NCBI RefSeq assembly: GCF_905397375.1
Contig: NZ_CAJPVG010000001.1
Span: forward strand, 1,178,001-1,242,000
Length of the DNA: 64,000 nt
Source of the DNA: Ralstonia mannitolilytica
Lineage (GTDB): Bacteria; Pseudomonadota; Gammaproteobacteria; Burkholderiales; Burkholderiaceae
Reading direction: 5' to 3'
The translations under genes were made by a program, and so were the position numbers. The notes under the pieces are model-generated. The model worked only from the letters and a program-made list of their open reading frames with translations. It was not told the origin of the DNA and ran no database searches. Positions 16,996 through 26,182 of the stretch are shown here, piece after piece (position 1 is the first letter of the stretch; each line of letters opens with the position of its first letter).

Positions 16996-19668
16996 ATGGC
17001 GTTCGACATGGGGCTTGGCTGGTTTGGCATTTCCACCGTATGGCTGCTGCCGCTGGCGTGGCGGTATGCCGTGCGCATGCTGGCAGGGGAGCGCCACGTG
17101 CTCAGGGGTCGGGGCACCGTCAGGCTCTGGCTGGTGACGCTCGTGGTGCTGTGCGCCAGTGCCGCGCTCGAGGCACTGACGTCCGGCGCCGACCCACAGG
17201 ATAAGGCTGGCGGTGCAGTCGGACGGGCGTTGTCTTCGGTGTTCTCGCAGCTGCTTGGATGGACGGGCGCGTTTGTGCTGATGCTCGGCGTGCTGATCTG
17301 GGTGGCGCCGATGGTGTTTGGGCGCTCGTGGCGCCAGCTCGTCACGCGCAGCCGCACGCTGGATGCATCCCCCGACACACCCGCCGAACCGCGCGACGAA
17401 CCGCATGAAGACGTCCTGAAGCCCACCGCCCTGGGCTTGGGCGGGGCAGCGTCCGTGCGCTGGACGGGCAGCGCAGGCACCGCGCAACCGGCAGTCCGGC
17501 ATCGCGGCATCGAAGCCGTTTCCGCACGTCGCCAGCCGGCCTGGCAGCCACCGCCTCGCACGCGTCCGTCGCCGCCCCAGCCCGGAGAGATCTGGCCATT
17601 GCTCGATGCGCAGAAAGCCGCGTCCGGCGAGGCGCCGGCAGTTGCAAAGCCAATGCCCCCGGCAGCCGCCGCGCCCGCTGCGGTGCCGGCCTCCGCACCG
17701 AAAGATCGCCCGAAGCCGCGTGCCACCATCGTCAGCAGCCCGTTTCATCAGCCGCAGCTGGGGCTGAAGACCGCGGCGCCGCCCAGCCCACCCGCACAGG
17801 CGCCCGCACCCGCGCAGCTCGCCGAACCGGTGCCGCCGGCACCCGTGGAACCGCCGGCACCTGCGGCCGAACCCCCCGTGGTGGATCTGGACGCCGTGCG
17901 CCAGGAGGCCGAGGCCTTGCTGGCCGAACTGCGGGAGCTGCTGCCACCCACCGCAACGACGCCCGAGCCGCACGCGGCAGCGCCCGGGGCGCAGTCGGTT
18001 CTTGCGGATGAAGCGCTGCCGCAAGCCGGACCCGTCCCCGCTGCACCGCCGGCCGAGCCCGTCGCTCCGGTGGCGGCACCGCCCGCGCCCAAACCGCGCA
18101 TCGTGCTGCCCGCCGTGGTGGGCGAAGTGGTGTCGCGCGCTGCGCCGGCCCCGGCCAGCCAGGCCGAGCCGATCGTGCCACGGGACTATCGGCTACCGAG
18201 CACTGCGTTGCTGACGGCGGCTTCGAGCAACGCGGAGTCGGTCTCTGCCGAACACCTCGAGGAAACCAGCAACCTCATCGCGCAGCGCCTGGCAGAGTTC
18301 AAGGTGCCTGTCACGGTGGTCGGCGCCTCCGCGGGGCCGGTCATTACGCGCTTCGAAGTCGACCCGGCGGTAGGCGTGCGCGGCGCGCAGGTTGTCGGGC
18401 TGATGAAAGACCTGGCGCGCGCGCTGGGCGTGACGTCCATCCGCGTCGTCGAAACCATCCCTGGCAAGACGTGCATGGGCCTGGAGCTGCCCAACGCCCG
18501 CCGCGAAATGATCCGCCTGTCAGAAGTCGTGAACGCGGCGGATTTCCAGTCGCATGCGTCGCACCTTGTGCTGGCCATGGGCAAAGACATCACCGGCAAC
18601 CCGGTGGTGACGGATCTCGCACGCGCCCCGCACCTGCTGGTGGCCGGCACAACGGGCTCCGGCAAGTCGGTTGCCGTCAACGCGATGATCCTGTCGATGC
18701 TGTACAAGGCCACGCCAGACGACGTGCGCATGATCATGATCGACCCGAAGATGCTGGAGCTCTCGGTGTACGAGGGCATTCCCCATCTGCTCGCGCCCGT
18801 GGTGACCGACATGAAGCAGGCCGCGCACGCGCTGAACTGGTGCGTGGGCGAGATGGAAAAGCGCTACCGGCTGATGTCGGCGCTGGGCGTGCGCAACCTG
18901 GCCGGCTACAACCAGAAGATCCGCGCGGCAGAACAGGCCGGCCGCAAGGTGCCGAATCCGTTCTCGCTGACGCCCGATGCGCCCGAGCCCCTCTCGACGC
19001 TGCCGATGATCGTGGTTGTGATCGACGAACTGGCCGACCTGATGATGGTGGCCGGCAAGAAGATCGAAGAGCTGATCGCGCGCCTCGCACAAAAGGCCCG
19101 TGCCGCCGGCATTCATTTGATTCTGGCGACCCAGCGTCCGTCGGTGGACGTCATCACCGGCCTGATCAAGGCGAACATTCCGACGCGCGTGGCGTTCCAG
19201 GTGTCCTCAAAGATCGACTCGCGCACGATTCTCGACCAGATGGGCGCCGAATCGCTGCTCGGCCAGGGCGACATGCTGTTCCTGCCGCCGGGCACTGGGT
19301 ATCCGCAGCGCGTGCACGGCGCGTTCGTTGCCGATGAAGAAGTGCACCGCGTGGTCGAACACTGGAAGCAGTTTGGCGAACCCGAATACGACGAAGCCAT
19401 CCTCGCCGGTGATCCGGGTGAAGCTACCGCAACCGGCGATTTGTTCGGTGGCGATAGCGGCGATGCAGAAGCCGATCCGCTCTACGACGAATCGGCGGCG
19501 TTTGTGCTCAACACGCGCCGCGCGTCGATTTCCTCCGTGCAGCGGCAACTGCGCATCGGCTACAACCGTGCCGCGCGGCTCATCGAACAGATGGAAGCGG
19601 CGGGGCTGGTGTCGCCGATGGGGCGGAATGGGCAGCGTGAGGTGTTGGCGCCGGGAGGCGGGGAGTGA
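16996..19668 (+). CDS. ftsK: FtsK/SpoIIIE-family DNA translocase
   Basis: An 890-residue chromosome-dimer resolution/segregation motor. Order: about three membrane segments within residues 1-115, a long Pro/Ala-rich linker (about 120-400), an alpha domain, a RecA-like beta domain with Walker A GTTGSGKS (551-558) and Walker B-like VVVIDELADLMMV, then a C-terminal gamma winged helix (ASISSVQRQLRIGYNRAARL) that reads KOPS sites. An in-frame TAG directly before the ATG (16993-16995) rules out a longer start, so the usual first membrane segment and periplasmic loop appear absent. It may be a second, shorter FtsK on this replicon. Confidence 0.88.
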   Translation: MAFDMGLGWFGISTVWLLPLAWRYAVRMLAGERHVLRGRGTVRLWLVTLVVLCASAALEALTSGADPQDKAGGAVGRALSSVFSQLLGWTGAFVLMLGVLIWVAPMVFGRSWRQLVTRSRTLDASPDTPAEPRDEPHEDVLKPTALGLGGAASVRWTGSAGTAQPAVRHRGIEAVSARRQPAWQPPPRTRPSPPQPGEIWPLLDAQKAASGEAPAVAKPMPPAAAAPAAVPASAPKDRPKPRATIVSSPFHQPQLGLKTAAPPSPPAQAPAPAQLAEPVPPAPVEPPAPAAEPPVVDLDAVRQEAEALLAELRELLPPTATTPEPHAAAPGAQSVLADEALPQAGPVPAAPPAEPVAPVAAPPAPKPRIVLPAVVGEVVSRAAPAPASQAEPIVPRDYRLPSTALLTAASSNAESVSAEHLEETSNLIAQRLAEFKVPVTVVGASAGPVITRFEVDPAVGVRGAQVVGLMKDLARALGVTSIRVVETIPGKTCMGLELPNARREMIRLSEVVNAADFQSHASHLVLAMGKDITGNPVVTDLARAPHLLVAGTTGSGKSVAVNAMILSMLYKATPDDVRMIMIDPKMLELSVYEGIPHLLAPVVTDMKQAAHALNWCVGEMEKRYRLMSALGVRNLAGYNQKIRAAEQAGRKVPNPFSLTPDAPEPLSTLPMIVVVIDELADLMMVAGKKIEELIARLAQKARAAGIHLILATQRPSVDVITGLIKANIPTRVAFQVSSKIDSRTILDQMGAESLLGQGDMLFLPPGTGYPQRVHGAFVADEEVHRVVEHWKQFGEPEYDEAILAGDPGEATATGDLFGGDSGDAEADPLYDESAAFVLNTRRASISSVQRQLRIGYNRAARLIEQMEAAGLVSPMGRNGQREVLAPGGGE

Positions 19669-19744
19669 CAGGCGGGTGTCTGCCACTCCTGAAGGGTGCG
19701 GCGCGACCGATTCATTGCGTCTTGCGGCGGGCCTGAAGACCTTG

Positions 19745-19777
19745 GCCGACTGGCGCTTTCCGAGAAGCCCAGTCGGC
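19745..19777. terminator. Hairpin between convergent ftsK and TPR-like gene
   Basis: Perfect 9-bp inverted repeat GCCGACTGG (19745-19753) / CCAGTCGGC (19769-19777) with a 15-nt loop, in the gap where two genes converge. A bidirectional terminator is plausible; there is no long T-run. Confidence 0.4.
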
Positions 19778-19796
19778 TATCAACTGCCGGCGCAGC

Positions 19797-20507
19797 TCAA
19801 CTTTCTGCGGTGACGCTCAACGATTGCAGCCACGCCCCGAGCTGCGCCTCGCCTTCCTCATCCAACTGCCCCGACAACACGCCATACCACTGAGCGACCG
19901 CCTCGGCCGGCAGGGTGGCCTTGAGAATCGGCAGGCTGTTTTCCAGAAAGCTCGGGAAAAACGGAATGCCGCGCATGTACAGGAAGTGCGAATCGGTGAT
20001 GCGAACGTGCGCGTAGACATCGCGCAGCCAATCCAGATACGGCAATGCCTCGGCCACGTGCCCGCTCTGCGTGAGCGACGAGATGAACTGCGTGCGAGCC
20101 GTGACGCTGGACATCTCGTGCGTCTGCTCGTTGATCTCGTCGAACTTCATCAACCACGCTTCGCCGCGCTTCAGTTCGCCGCACATGACGGACGTCGTCG
20201 CCAGCTGCAGTGCGTTGTGCGCGCTCGGTTCCTGTTCGAACAATGCAAGCCAGTAAGGAAAGGCCTCGGGATAGCGGCGCATGTCCGAATAGGCGAGCGC
20301 GCATAGGCGATTGGCGTCGGCGTGGCGATCAGCGTAGGGTGCTGCCGCGGTGATGGCCGTTTCGTACTGGCCTTGTTGGTAGGCCTCCAAGGCAGGGGCG
20401 AGTTCGGGGGCGACGTCGGACGAGGTGTCGTCGTCTTTCGGCGGTGGGGGCGGGTTGGCGTCCCGGGCGCTGGCGTTTCGGCTGAAGAGTTTTTTCAGTA
20501 TGCCCAT
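19797..20507 (-). CDS. TPR-like protein at end of T6SS cargo operon, unknown
   Basis: A 236-residue predicted cytoplasmic protein (start at 20507, MGILKKLFSRNASARD). A Pro-rich linker is followed by helical repeats resembling tetratricopeptide units (about residues 40-160). It is last in the leftward vgrG-effector-immunity series, and its composition is intermediate between the AT-rich effector pair and the GC-rich core. Possible roles are a second immunity protein or an effector-loading helper; neither is shown by sequence. Confidence 0.65.
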   Translation of the reverse strand: MGILKKLFSRNASARDANPPPPPKDDDTSSDVAPELAPALEAYQQGQYETAITAAAPYADRHADANRLCALAYSDMRRYPEAFPYWLALFEQEPSAHNALQLATTSVMCGELKRGEAWLMKFDEINEQTHEMSSVTARTQFISSLTQSGHVAEALPYLDWLRDVYAHVRITDSHFLYMRGIPFFPSFLENSLPILKATLPAEAVAQWYGVLSGQLDEEGEAQLGAWLQSLSVTAES

Positions 20508-20576
20508 GGTGTTTTGTTGGTGGTGCTGGAGCGGGCGCCCGAATTGCTGGGGCTTCAACCCACATTTCCCCAGCGT

Positions 20577-21629
20577 TTACAGCTTCGGATCAGATTGATC
20601 GCTATCCCACTGCCAGATGGTCGCTCCGTAATCGGATGCGACTTCCGGCATGATTTCGCCTAGCTTGAAATACCGACGTGATCCGCGCTTTGCGGGCGTC
20701 ATCCAATACCCCGCTCTGGGGCACGGGCTATTTGCATCGCAACGCATACCGGCTGCTGCGGTGATTGAGTCGATACCGGCGTCTGGTGCGAGCCGCTCGA
20801 CCGATTTATTTGCTCGGGCCCAGTCGGCAAGATCTTTTGGGTATACCAACTGATCCCTAAAGGAGCGGTCGTCAATGTTGTGCAGTACAGAGATCGCCGC
20901 CGATTCGAAGGACCAATAGCCGTAGTAGGGTATCTGGTGCTCTGCGGCGTGCACGTGTCCATCATGCCAGGGGGCACCCTCAAAGGCTTTATACCAACCG
21001 GCCAAGTATTTCTCGATCTCTGCAGCGGATGCAGCGGGACTTTCCGGGGAGTAGAACGAATCGATCAGCGCGTCATATGGGACGACATGGAAGTACTCGG
21101 TTATATCGCGTTGAGGATCAGGCACCGCCCGCGAGACGAGTTCCTCAAACAGGATATCGTCGCTGCGGTATGGGTGCAGCCAAACGGCGATTCTGCGCAG
21201 GGCCGCACCATCCCCAAACAGGACACCAAGGCTCACCATATCGATGGCTATTTGAAAGGCGTATAAGTCTTCAAACTCTAGCGGTGTGCTGTCTTCACGG
21301 AGCTCGTCGCCCGATTCAGCAGCGAGCGCCTTAATATAGGTCAGGTAAGCTTCATGCCAGTTGCCCAAGGCGTTCACGGCATCGGTATATAGCGGTAGAA
21401 GAGCCTCAATGGGCGAACCGGCTGTGTAGTGAAGCTTCAGCAGGTTCAGCTTTTCTTTGAACGTGCTTCCGGCAATCCCCGCGAAAGCCGGGTCTGACGG
21501 GCTTACGTTGTTCCGCTCTTCACTCTCGTTTTCGAGAATCAGTGTTGAGAGCCAGCTCTTGTTGAGTTCGTAGAATCGCTCCGTTAGGAACTTTTGCCGG
21601 CGACGGCTTCGAAATGTAGCTTCGGTCAT
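20577..21629 (-). CDS. DUF1910/DUF1911 immunity protein (PoNi-like)
   Basis: A 350-residue protein with the two-domain DUF1910 (about 5-130) and DUF1911 (about 140-260) architecture known for immunity proteins of PoNe DNase effectors. The motif YYGYWSFESAA (235-245) with an upstream HAAEHQIP is typical of DUF1911. It lies 47 bp downstream of the nuclease effector gene in the same direction and shares its low-GC codon use. It should bind and neutralise that nuclease in the cytoplasm. Family assignment is from motif recognition; the cognate pairing is inferred from position. Confidence 0.82.
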   Translation of the reverse strand: MTEATFRSRRRQKFLTERFYELNKSWLSTLILENESEERNNVSPSDPAFAGIAGSTFKEKLNLLKLHYTAGSPIEALLPLYTDAVNALGNWHEAYLTYIKALAAESGDELREDSTPLEFEDLYAFQIAIDMVSLGVLFGDGAALRRIAVWLHPYRSDDILFEELVSRAVPDPQRDITEYFHVVPYDALIDSFYSPESPAASAAEIEKYLAGWYKAFEGAPWHDGHVHAAEHQIPYYGYWSFESAAISVLHNIDDRSFRDQLVYPKDLADWARANKSVERLAPDAGIDSITAAAGMRCDANSPCPRAGYWMTPAKRGSRRYFKLGEIMPEVASDYGATIWQWDSDQSDPKL

Positions 21630-21676
21630 AGGTACTGGCTTGCGGTATCCGGAACACAGATGGGGCGAGTATCGCT

Positions 21677-23311
21677 CTACTGTTGTGGCTTCCTTGGCTG
21701 CTTAGTGCCCTTGGAGCCTTTTGTTTGTTCTCCTCGAGGCGCCAAGTTTTTTGCAGCACGGGCACGATCTCGAGCTTTAACGACGGCGTCGATTGCGCTT
21801 GCTTCCCATTCTTTAGTGATCCCGTGCTCGGTATGTGGATGAACATCTTTGTCCTGCTTCCCCGCATGAATATCCACCAGGGCCTGAGCGTGATCGAGCG
21901 CCCCCTTGGACTCGAATGTCACCAGGACAGTACGTCGATGGTAGCGAGAAGCATTGATTTGGCGTAAGGCTAGCTCCGACTGAGCGTCAAGCCCCTCTTT
22001 TTTGGAGCGATCCTCTACCCATTCCGTGGACATCTGTACCTTGGGCGAGACAGTTCCTCTCTTGTCGCTACTGTCACTCAACAGATAGTGTAGAAGCTCG
22101 TTTTCTGGGCTGAGTCCCGTTACAGCAGGAATCTTTCCCTCTCTTACCAAATACTTCCCAAGCCCATAAGCCGCTCCTATGCTCTCGCGGGCCTTGGCTT
22201 CCGTTACCGTATAGGCTGCTCCATGCTGCCAGACAGCATCGAGGCCCGCGTGGTTCACTTTGGGCAGGTCAATCAGTCTTAGATTGACTGGCCGCTTGTC
22301 TACATTGATTTTTTTGATTGTCGCGGGCGCCCAACGCCCCTTTAGCTTATCGTGAGGCCAACTGCCGCTGAGACGTTGAACCTCGTGATAGTCGACCATA
22401 TGCTCGCCTACCAGCCCCTTCTCTTGACTGGCCAGGTTCGCGAATGTTTTGCGCGTGAGTTGTATGGCTGCATGTAGCCGCCCGCTATTCTTCTTTGCAC
22501 TAGTACGATCACTTTCTCTCACTTTGGTCCTACCCTGCCGCTCTGGCGTGCGGCCTCTGGGATGGAGGTCCGCCTTATTGTTCCCAGACTTTGCCCGGAG
22601 CCCAGGTGTCGCTGATCCAGCCACTGCTTTCTGTCCGGCAGCCATGACGATTGCGGCTGCTTGCTCGCCCAGCAGGTCTTCAAGGAAGGCATAGATTTCA
22701 TTGCTGGCGCGCTGCAACGGTCCACCAATCTGGCCTCTGAGTTTCTTGAGCGAAGGGAGAATCTCTTTGGCGAGATTTTGCACTGGGTCAGGGATCAGCC
22801 AATCTTTCCAACCGCTCGCGGTCGCAATGAATTCGGTCAGTTCAATGGCCGCGGCAAGGGCAGTATCGACTTGAGCGATAGCAGAATTTGTGCGGACGAC
22901 CCACTTGCCTAGTAGTTCCTGGCGGACCCATCTGATCGCGCCCCCTTTGCCTAAGCCAAGGAGGCCTTCAATAGCTTCAAGGCCAGTATGTATTGCACCC
23001 TTGGCGGCTCGCCGCTCTTTCCAAAGTGGCTTGAAAACCGTTTTGAAAGCGCTGCCAATTTCCGGGATGGCGCCGAACGCAGCGAATCCGAGATTGACAA
23101 GCTGAGTGCTATCTGCGTACTGGAACCCCCCTCGTCTATTGATTTGGAAAAGGGTGCCGGTGATGTCGCGAGCGTCCATTACTTGGTCCAGGACGGGCAC
23201 CATAGAGATCAGCCCACCTACGAGTTGTGCGCTGGTGCTTTGTTCCTCTTCAAAATCACCAAGCAATAGCGTCCGAAAGAATCGCTCGATCTCGCTGCGC
23301 GTTCCGCTCAT
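21677..23311 (-). CDS. T6SS effector with PoNe-like C-terminal nuclease domain
   Basis: A 544-residue cargo effector. The N-terminal half has glycine-rich hydrophobic stretches (LVGGLISMVPVLDQVMDARD and LVNLGFAAFGAIPEIGSAF), common in T6SS pre-toxin regions. A basic low-complexity linker (about 245-285) leads to a C-terminal PD-(D/E)xK-type DNase core with D358 (GLDAVW) and E371-A-K373 (TVTEAKA). The ATG overlaps the vgrG stop (ATGA), so it is co-translated with its probable delivery spike, and a DUF1910/1911 immunity gene follows. Base composition is clearly lower in GC than the flanking T6SS genes, consistent with horizontal acquisition. Confidence 0.8.
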   Translation of the reverse strand: MSGTRSEIERFFRTLLLGDFEEEQSTSAQLVGGLISMVPVLDQVMDARDITGTLFQINRRGGFQYADSTQLVNLGFAAFGAIPEIGSAFKTVFKPLWKERRAAKGAIHTGLEAIEGLLGLGKGGAIRWVRQELLGKWVVRTNSAIAQVDTALAAAIELTEFIATASGWKDWLIPDPVQNLAKEILPSLKKLRGQIGGPLQRASNEIYAFLEDLLGEQAAAIVMAAGQKAVAGSATPGLRAKSGNNKADLHPRGRTPERQGRTKVRESDRTSAKKNSGRLHAAIQLTRKTFANLASQEKGLVGEHMVDYHEVQRLSGSWPHDKLKGRWAPATIKKINVDKRPVNLRLIDLPKVNHAGLDAVWQHGAAYTVTEAKARESIGAAYGLGKYLVREGKIPAVTGLSPENELLHYLLSDSSDKRGTVSPKVQMSTEWVEDRSKKEGLDAQSELALRQINASRYHRRTVLVTFESKGALDHAQALVDIHAGKQDKDVHPHTEHGITKEWEASAIDAVVKARDRARAAKNLAPRGEQTKGSKGTKQPRKPQQ

Positions 23312-26112
23312 GCTTGAGCTCCAACGATGGGAGGTTCAGTTTTAAGCGCACGTTCAATCATTTCGGAGCCTTCCTGCTGGACCTCTTTTTTGTTGTATGC
23401 AGCGTCGTCCCGCGAAAGCGGTGGCGCCTTCCAATCCCGTGAGTCTTCTCCATAGTCCACTTGGTATGCGCCGGCTGGAACGCCCTTCAAGAGCTTGTAT
23501 CCATCCTGATTCAATGTGCCTTCCAATACGGTGCCGTTGTCGAAGGTAACTTTGTAGGGCGCTTCCACAACCGGAGTGAGGTCGTCATAGTGATAGTGCA
23601 ATTCAATCTCGTGGACGGGCTCAGCTAGCGTTCCCACCGGCAACGCCGGCAACTCAGCCGCCTGCCCCCCAGGTCCCACCAACGGATGCCCAGCCCCCTT
23701 CACCGACAACAACCCCGACGTCTCAAACGTCACCGCATTCCCTTCCAGCCGGATCAGGGAATCCCCGCCATGCAGCACGATGTTCTGCTGCGCGAGGATC
23801 TCCACCGAATCCGCTGACGAAGTCACGGTGACCGCCTTGTCCGCCAGCACGGCGAGCGCATCGGTATGCGCCTGAATGGACACCGGCCCGCCCTCCGCAA
23901 TCGCGCGGATGCCGTTGCGCTGTGCAAACAGGCTCACGCCCTTGGCGGCCGCAGCGGCGATGACATTGCCCGCTGCAAGATGCCAATCCGCCTGCGCCGT
24001 GCCGTGCAGATGGCGGCCCGCATACACGGTGGTCGTGGCGTGCGAGGCGAGGGCGATGCTCGAAGGCGATTCGGCCACCAGCAGCGGCTGTCCAAACCTG
24101 TCGACGGGCTGCTGCGTGTCCTGTCCGTTGACGCTGTTCGGGTACTTGCCGTCCTGAGCGGGGTCGAGTGCCTTGTCGATCGGCTCGAATGCTCCGTTGG
24201 CAGCCAGCGGCAGCGCTTGCTGGCTCGATGCGGCATCGGACAGTCGTTGCGCGGTCTTCTGCGCGGCTGTGAGTTGTCCGCGCGCCTCGTGTGCGTCGAG
24301 CAGCGTGCCGGTGGCTTGAGGGCGTGCGGTGGTCGAGAGCAGCAGGCCCGCGCCGGCCCGCACCACGGCCCAGGCATCGGTGCGCAGCTCGGCGCCGGTG
24401 CCGCGCCACGTGCCGCGCTCGCCGCCGGTGGCGCCATGCGAGGTCACGTAGCCGAGGTTGAGCTGGCTGTTGGCGGTGGAGCTTGCCAGCCGCGTGCGCA
24501 ACTGGCGGGGATGATCGTCGACGACCCACTGGTTGTAGCCGTCACCGCCAAGACCTTGTGAATGCCAGCCGGAAAGGGCTTGCCCAAGCGGCGCATCGGC
24601 AGGTGCCCAGGGCAGGGCGTCTTGCACGTTGTGCAGCTGCATGGCGACCATCGGACGGTCGATGTCGCCATCGATGAAGGTGAGCAGCACCTGCGTGCCG
24701 GCGCGCGGCAGGTGGTGGCCGCCCCAGTTCGGCCCCGCGCTGGCGGTGGCGACGCGCACCCAGGCGGTGACCTGCGTGCGGTCGTTGCCGGCCGGGTCGG
24801 AGAACGCGCCGGCTTCCGGCGCGCGCAGCCACGGAAAGCGTACGCGCACGCGGTGGTCGCGGTCGGTGGTCAGCGGTGCGCCTTCTTCGGCAATGACCAC
24901 GGCGGCCTGGCCCTCAGGTGCGGTCGGGCGGCGGCGGTACGGCGGCACGATCGGGGCCTCGGCCGGCACGGCCACGAAACGATTGCGGTAGCTGCCCGAT
25001 TCGATCTCGGTGGTGGAGAGCAACCGTGCGATGTCGGCGCCGAGGTTGTTGGCGGCTTCGTGTTCCACCTGCAGCGTGACGAACTCGCTGTGCTTGCTGT
25101 CGAAATGCTGCGTGAGCGTGAAGCGCTGGCCGGCGCCCAATTGGCGCACGCTGCCTTGGCCTTCGTAGCGCAGGTAGGCACCCTCGTGTGCCTGCATGCG
25201 CAGTTGCGCGGCCAGGCTGGCGCCTTGCGCATCGGCAAACTGATACGGCCCCGAGGCTTCAAAGCGCTCGAGCGTGGGCAGTTCGCCGCCGGGGTCGCTC
25301 GCGGTCGCCTGTGCTGCGGTAGCGGCCAGGGCCTTGTAGTCCCATGAGGCCAACGTGACGGCATTCGTGCCGACGCTGTGCGTGTGGGAGAGGCGCTCGA
25401 TGGCGTCTTCGCTTTCCGTCGCGTCGACACGGTGGAAGCGGATCTCGGGCTGCGGGCACGTGGGCCGCTGCGCAGCGTTGTCGAAGATGACTACGGTGTG
25501 GCGCGACTGCGTACTGCCTTGCTGTTTCTCGTCGCCTTGCGCGTGCTCGATGCGGAACGACAGGCCTTCCTCGGCCAGCAGGCGCATCACGAAGGCGTAG
25601 TTGCTCTCGCGGTACTGGCAGCAGATCGAGCGCTTGGCGCACGGCTGCGTGACGGCAATCTGGTAGTGCGCGACAGGGTAGTCGGCGAAGACGTCTTCGA
25701 TGATCTCGAGCGCGGTCTTGTCCTGGTAGACGAAGCAGTCGCTGCGTGTGCGCAGGCGGTCGAGCCAGGGCACGACGCGCAGCCGATAGCGTGCGAGGCC
25801 GCCATCGCCGCCCAGCGATGCGCAATCGGCCACGTAACCGTGCCACGCGCGTCGCTTGCCGTCGGCTTGCAGCAGGCGCAGCGTGACTTCCTGCGAGGCG
25901 AGCTTGGCGGTGTCCAGATGCGCCGATGGGCTCAGGCAATCGACGTGCAGCACAAACGAGGCCGATACCGCTTCGGTGGCGGTAAAGCGCTCCACGACGA
26001 GGTTGTCGAAGGCGAGCGCCGTCTCCAGCGTGATCTGGCGGGTCTGCTGCCCGAGCAGCGCGCCCAGAACGGCTTGTGGCACGGCGGCCGGCAGGTTAGA
26101 CAAGGGCTTCAT
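23308..26112 (-). CDS. vgrG: VgrG spike protein with C-terminal effector-binding extension
   Basis: A 934-residue TssI/VgrG. It has a gp27-like base (about 15-420), a gp5 OB fold and beta-helix needle (HRVRVRFPWLR; WVRVATASAGPNWGG), then a DUF2345 region. After a Gly/Pro-rich hinge near 820, residues about 838-890 form a beta-rich transthyretin-like module (APYKVTFDNGTVLEGTLNQD), known in other VgrGs to recruit cargo, and an acidic/basic tail follows. GC content falls abruptly at the extension (about nt 23600-23640). The stop overlaps the effector start. It is the last gene after tssJ-tssK-tssL on this arm, 70 bp from tssL. Confidence 0.9.
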   Translation of the reverse strand: MKPLSNLPAAVPQAVLGALLGQQTRQITLETALAFDNLVVERFTATEAVSASFVLHVDCLSPSAHLDTAKLASQEVTLRLLQADGKRRAWHGYVADCASLGGDGGLARYRLRVVPWLDRLRTRSDCFVYQDKTALEIIEDVFADYPVAHYQIAVTQPCAKRSICCQYRESNYAFVMRLLAEEGLSFRIEHAQGDEKQQGSTQSRHTVVIFDNAAQRPTCPQPEIRFHRVDATESEDAIERLSHTHSVGTNAVTLASWDYKALAATAAQATASDPGGELPTLERFEASGPYQFADAQGASLAAQLRMQAHEGAYLRYEGQGSVRQLGAGQRFTLTQHFDSKHSEFVTLQVEHEAANNLGADIARLLSTTEIESGSYRNRFVAVPAEAPIVPPYRRRPTAPEGQAAVVIAEEGAPLTTDRDHRVRVRFPWLRAPEAGAFSDPAGNDRTQVTAWVRVATASAGPNWGGHHLPRAGTQVLLTFIDGDIDRPMVAMQLHNVQDALPWAPADAPLGQALSGWHSQGLGGDGYNQWVVDDHPRQLRTRLASSTANSQLNLGYVTSHGATGGERGTWRGTGAELRTDAWAVVRAGAGLLLSTTARPQATGTLLDAHEARGQLTAAQKTAQRLSDAASSQQALPLAANGAFEPIDKALDPAQDGKYPNSVNGQDTQQPVDRFGQPLLVAESPSSIALASHATTTVYAGRHLHGTAQADWHLAAGNVIAAAAAKGVSLFAQRNGIRAIAEGGPVSIQAHTDALAVLADKAVTVTSSADSVEILAQQNIVLHGGDSLIRLEGNAVTFETSGLLSVKGAGHPLVGPGGQAAELPALPVGTLAEPVHEIELHYHYDDLTPVVEAPYKVTFDNGTVLEGTLNQDGYKLLKGVPAGAYQVDYGEDSRDWKAPPLSRDDAAYNKKEVQQEGSEMIERALKTEPPIVGAQA

Positions 26113-26182
26113 CGGAACAGCGTCGCGCTGGGGTTCGTGTTGCGGTTCTGCAGAAGGATGGGCACGCGGCCCATCGTGGCCA

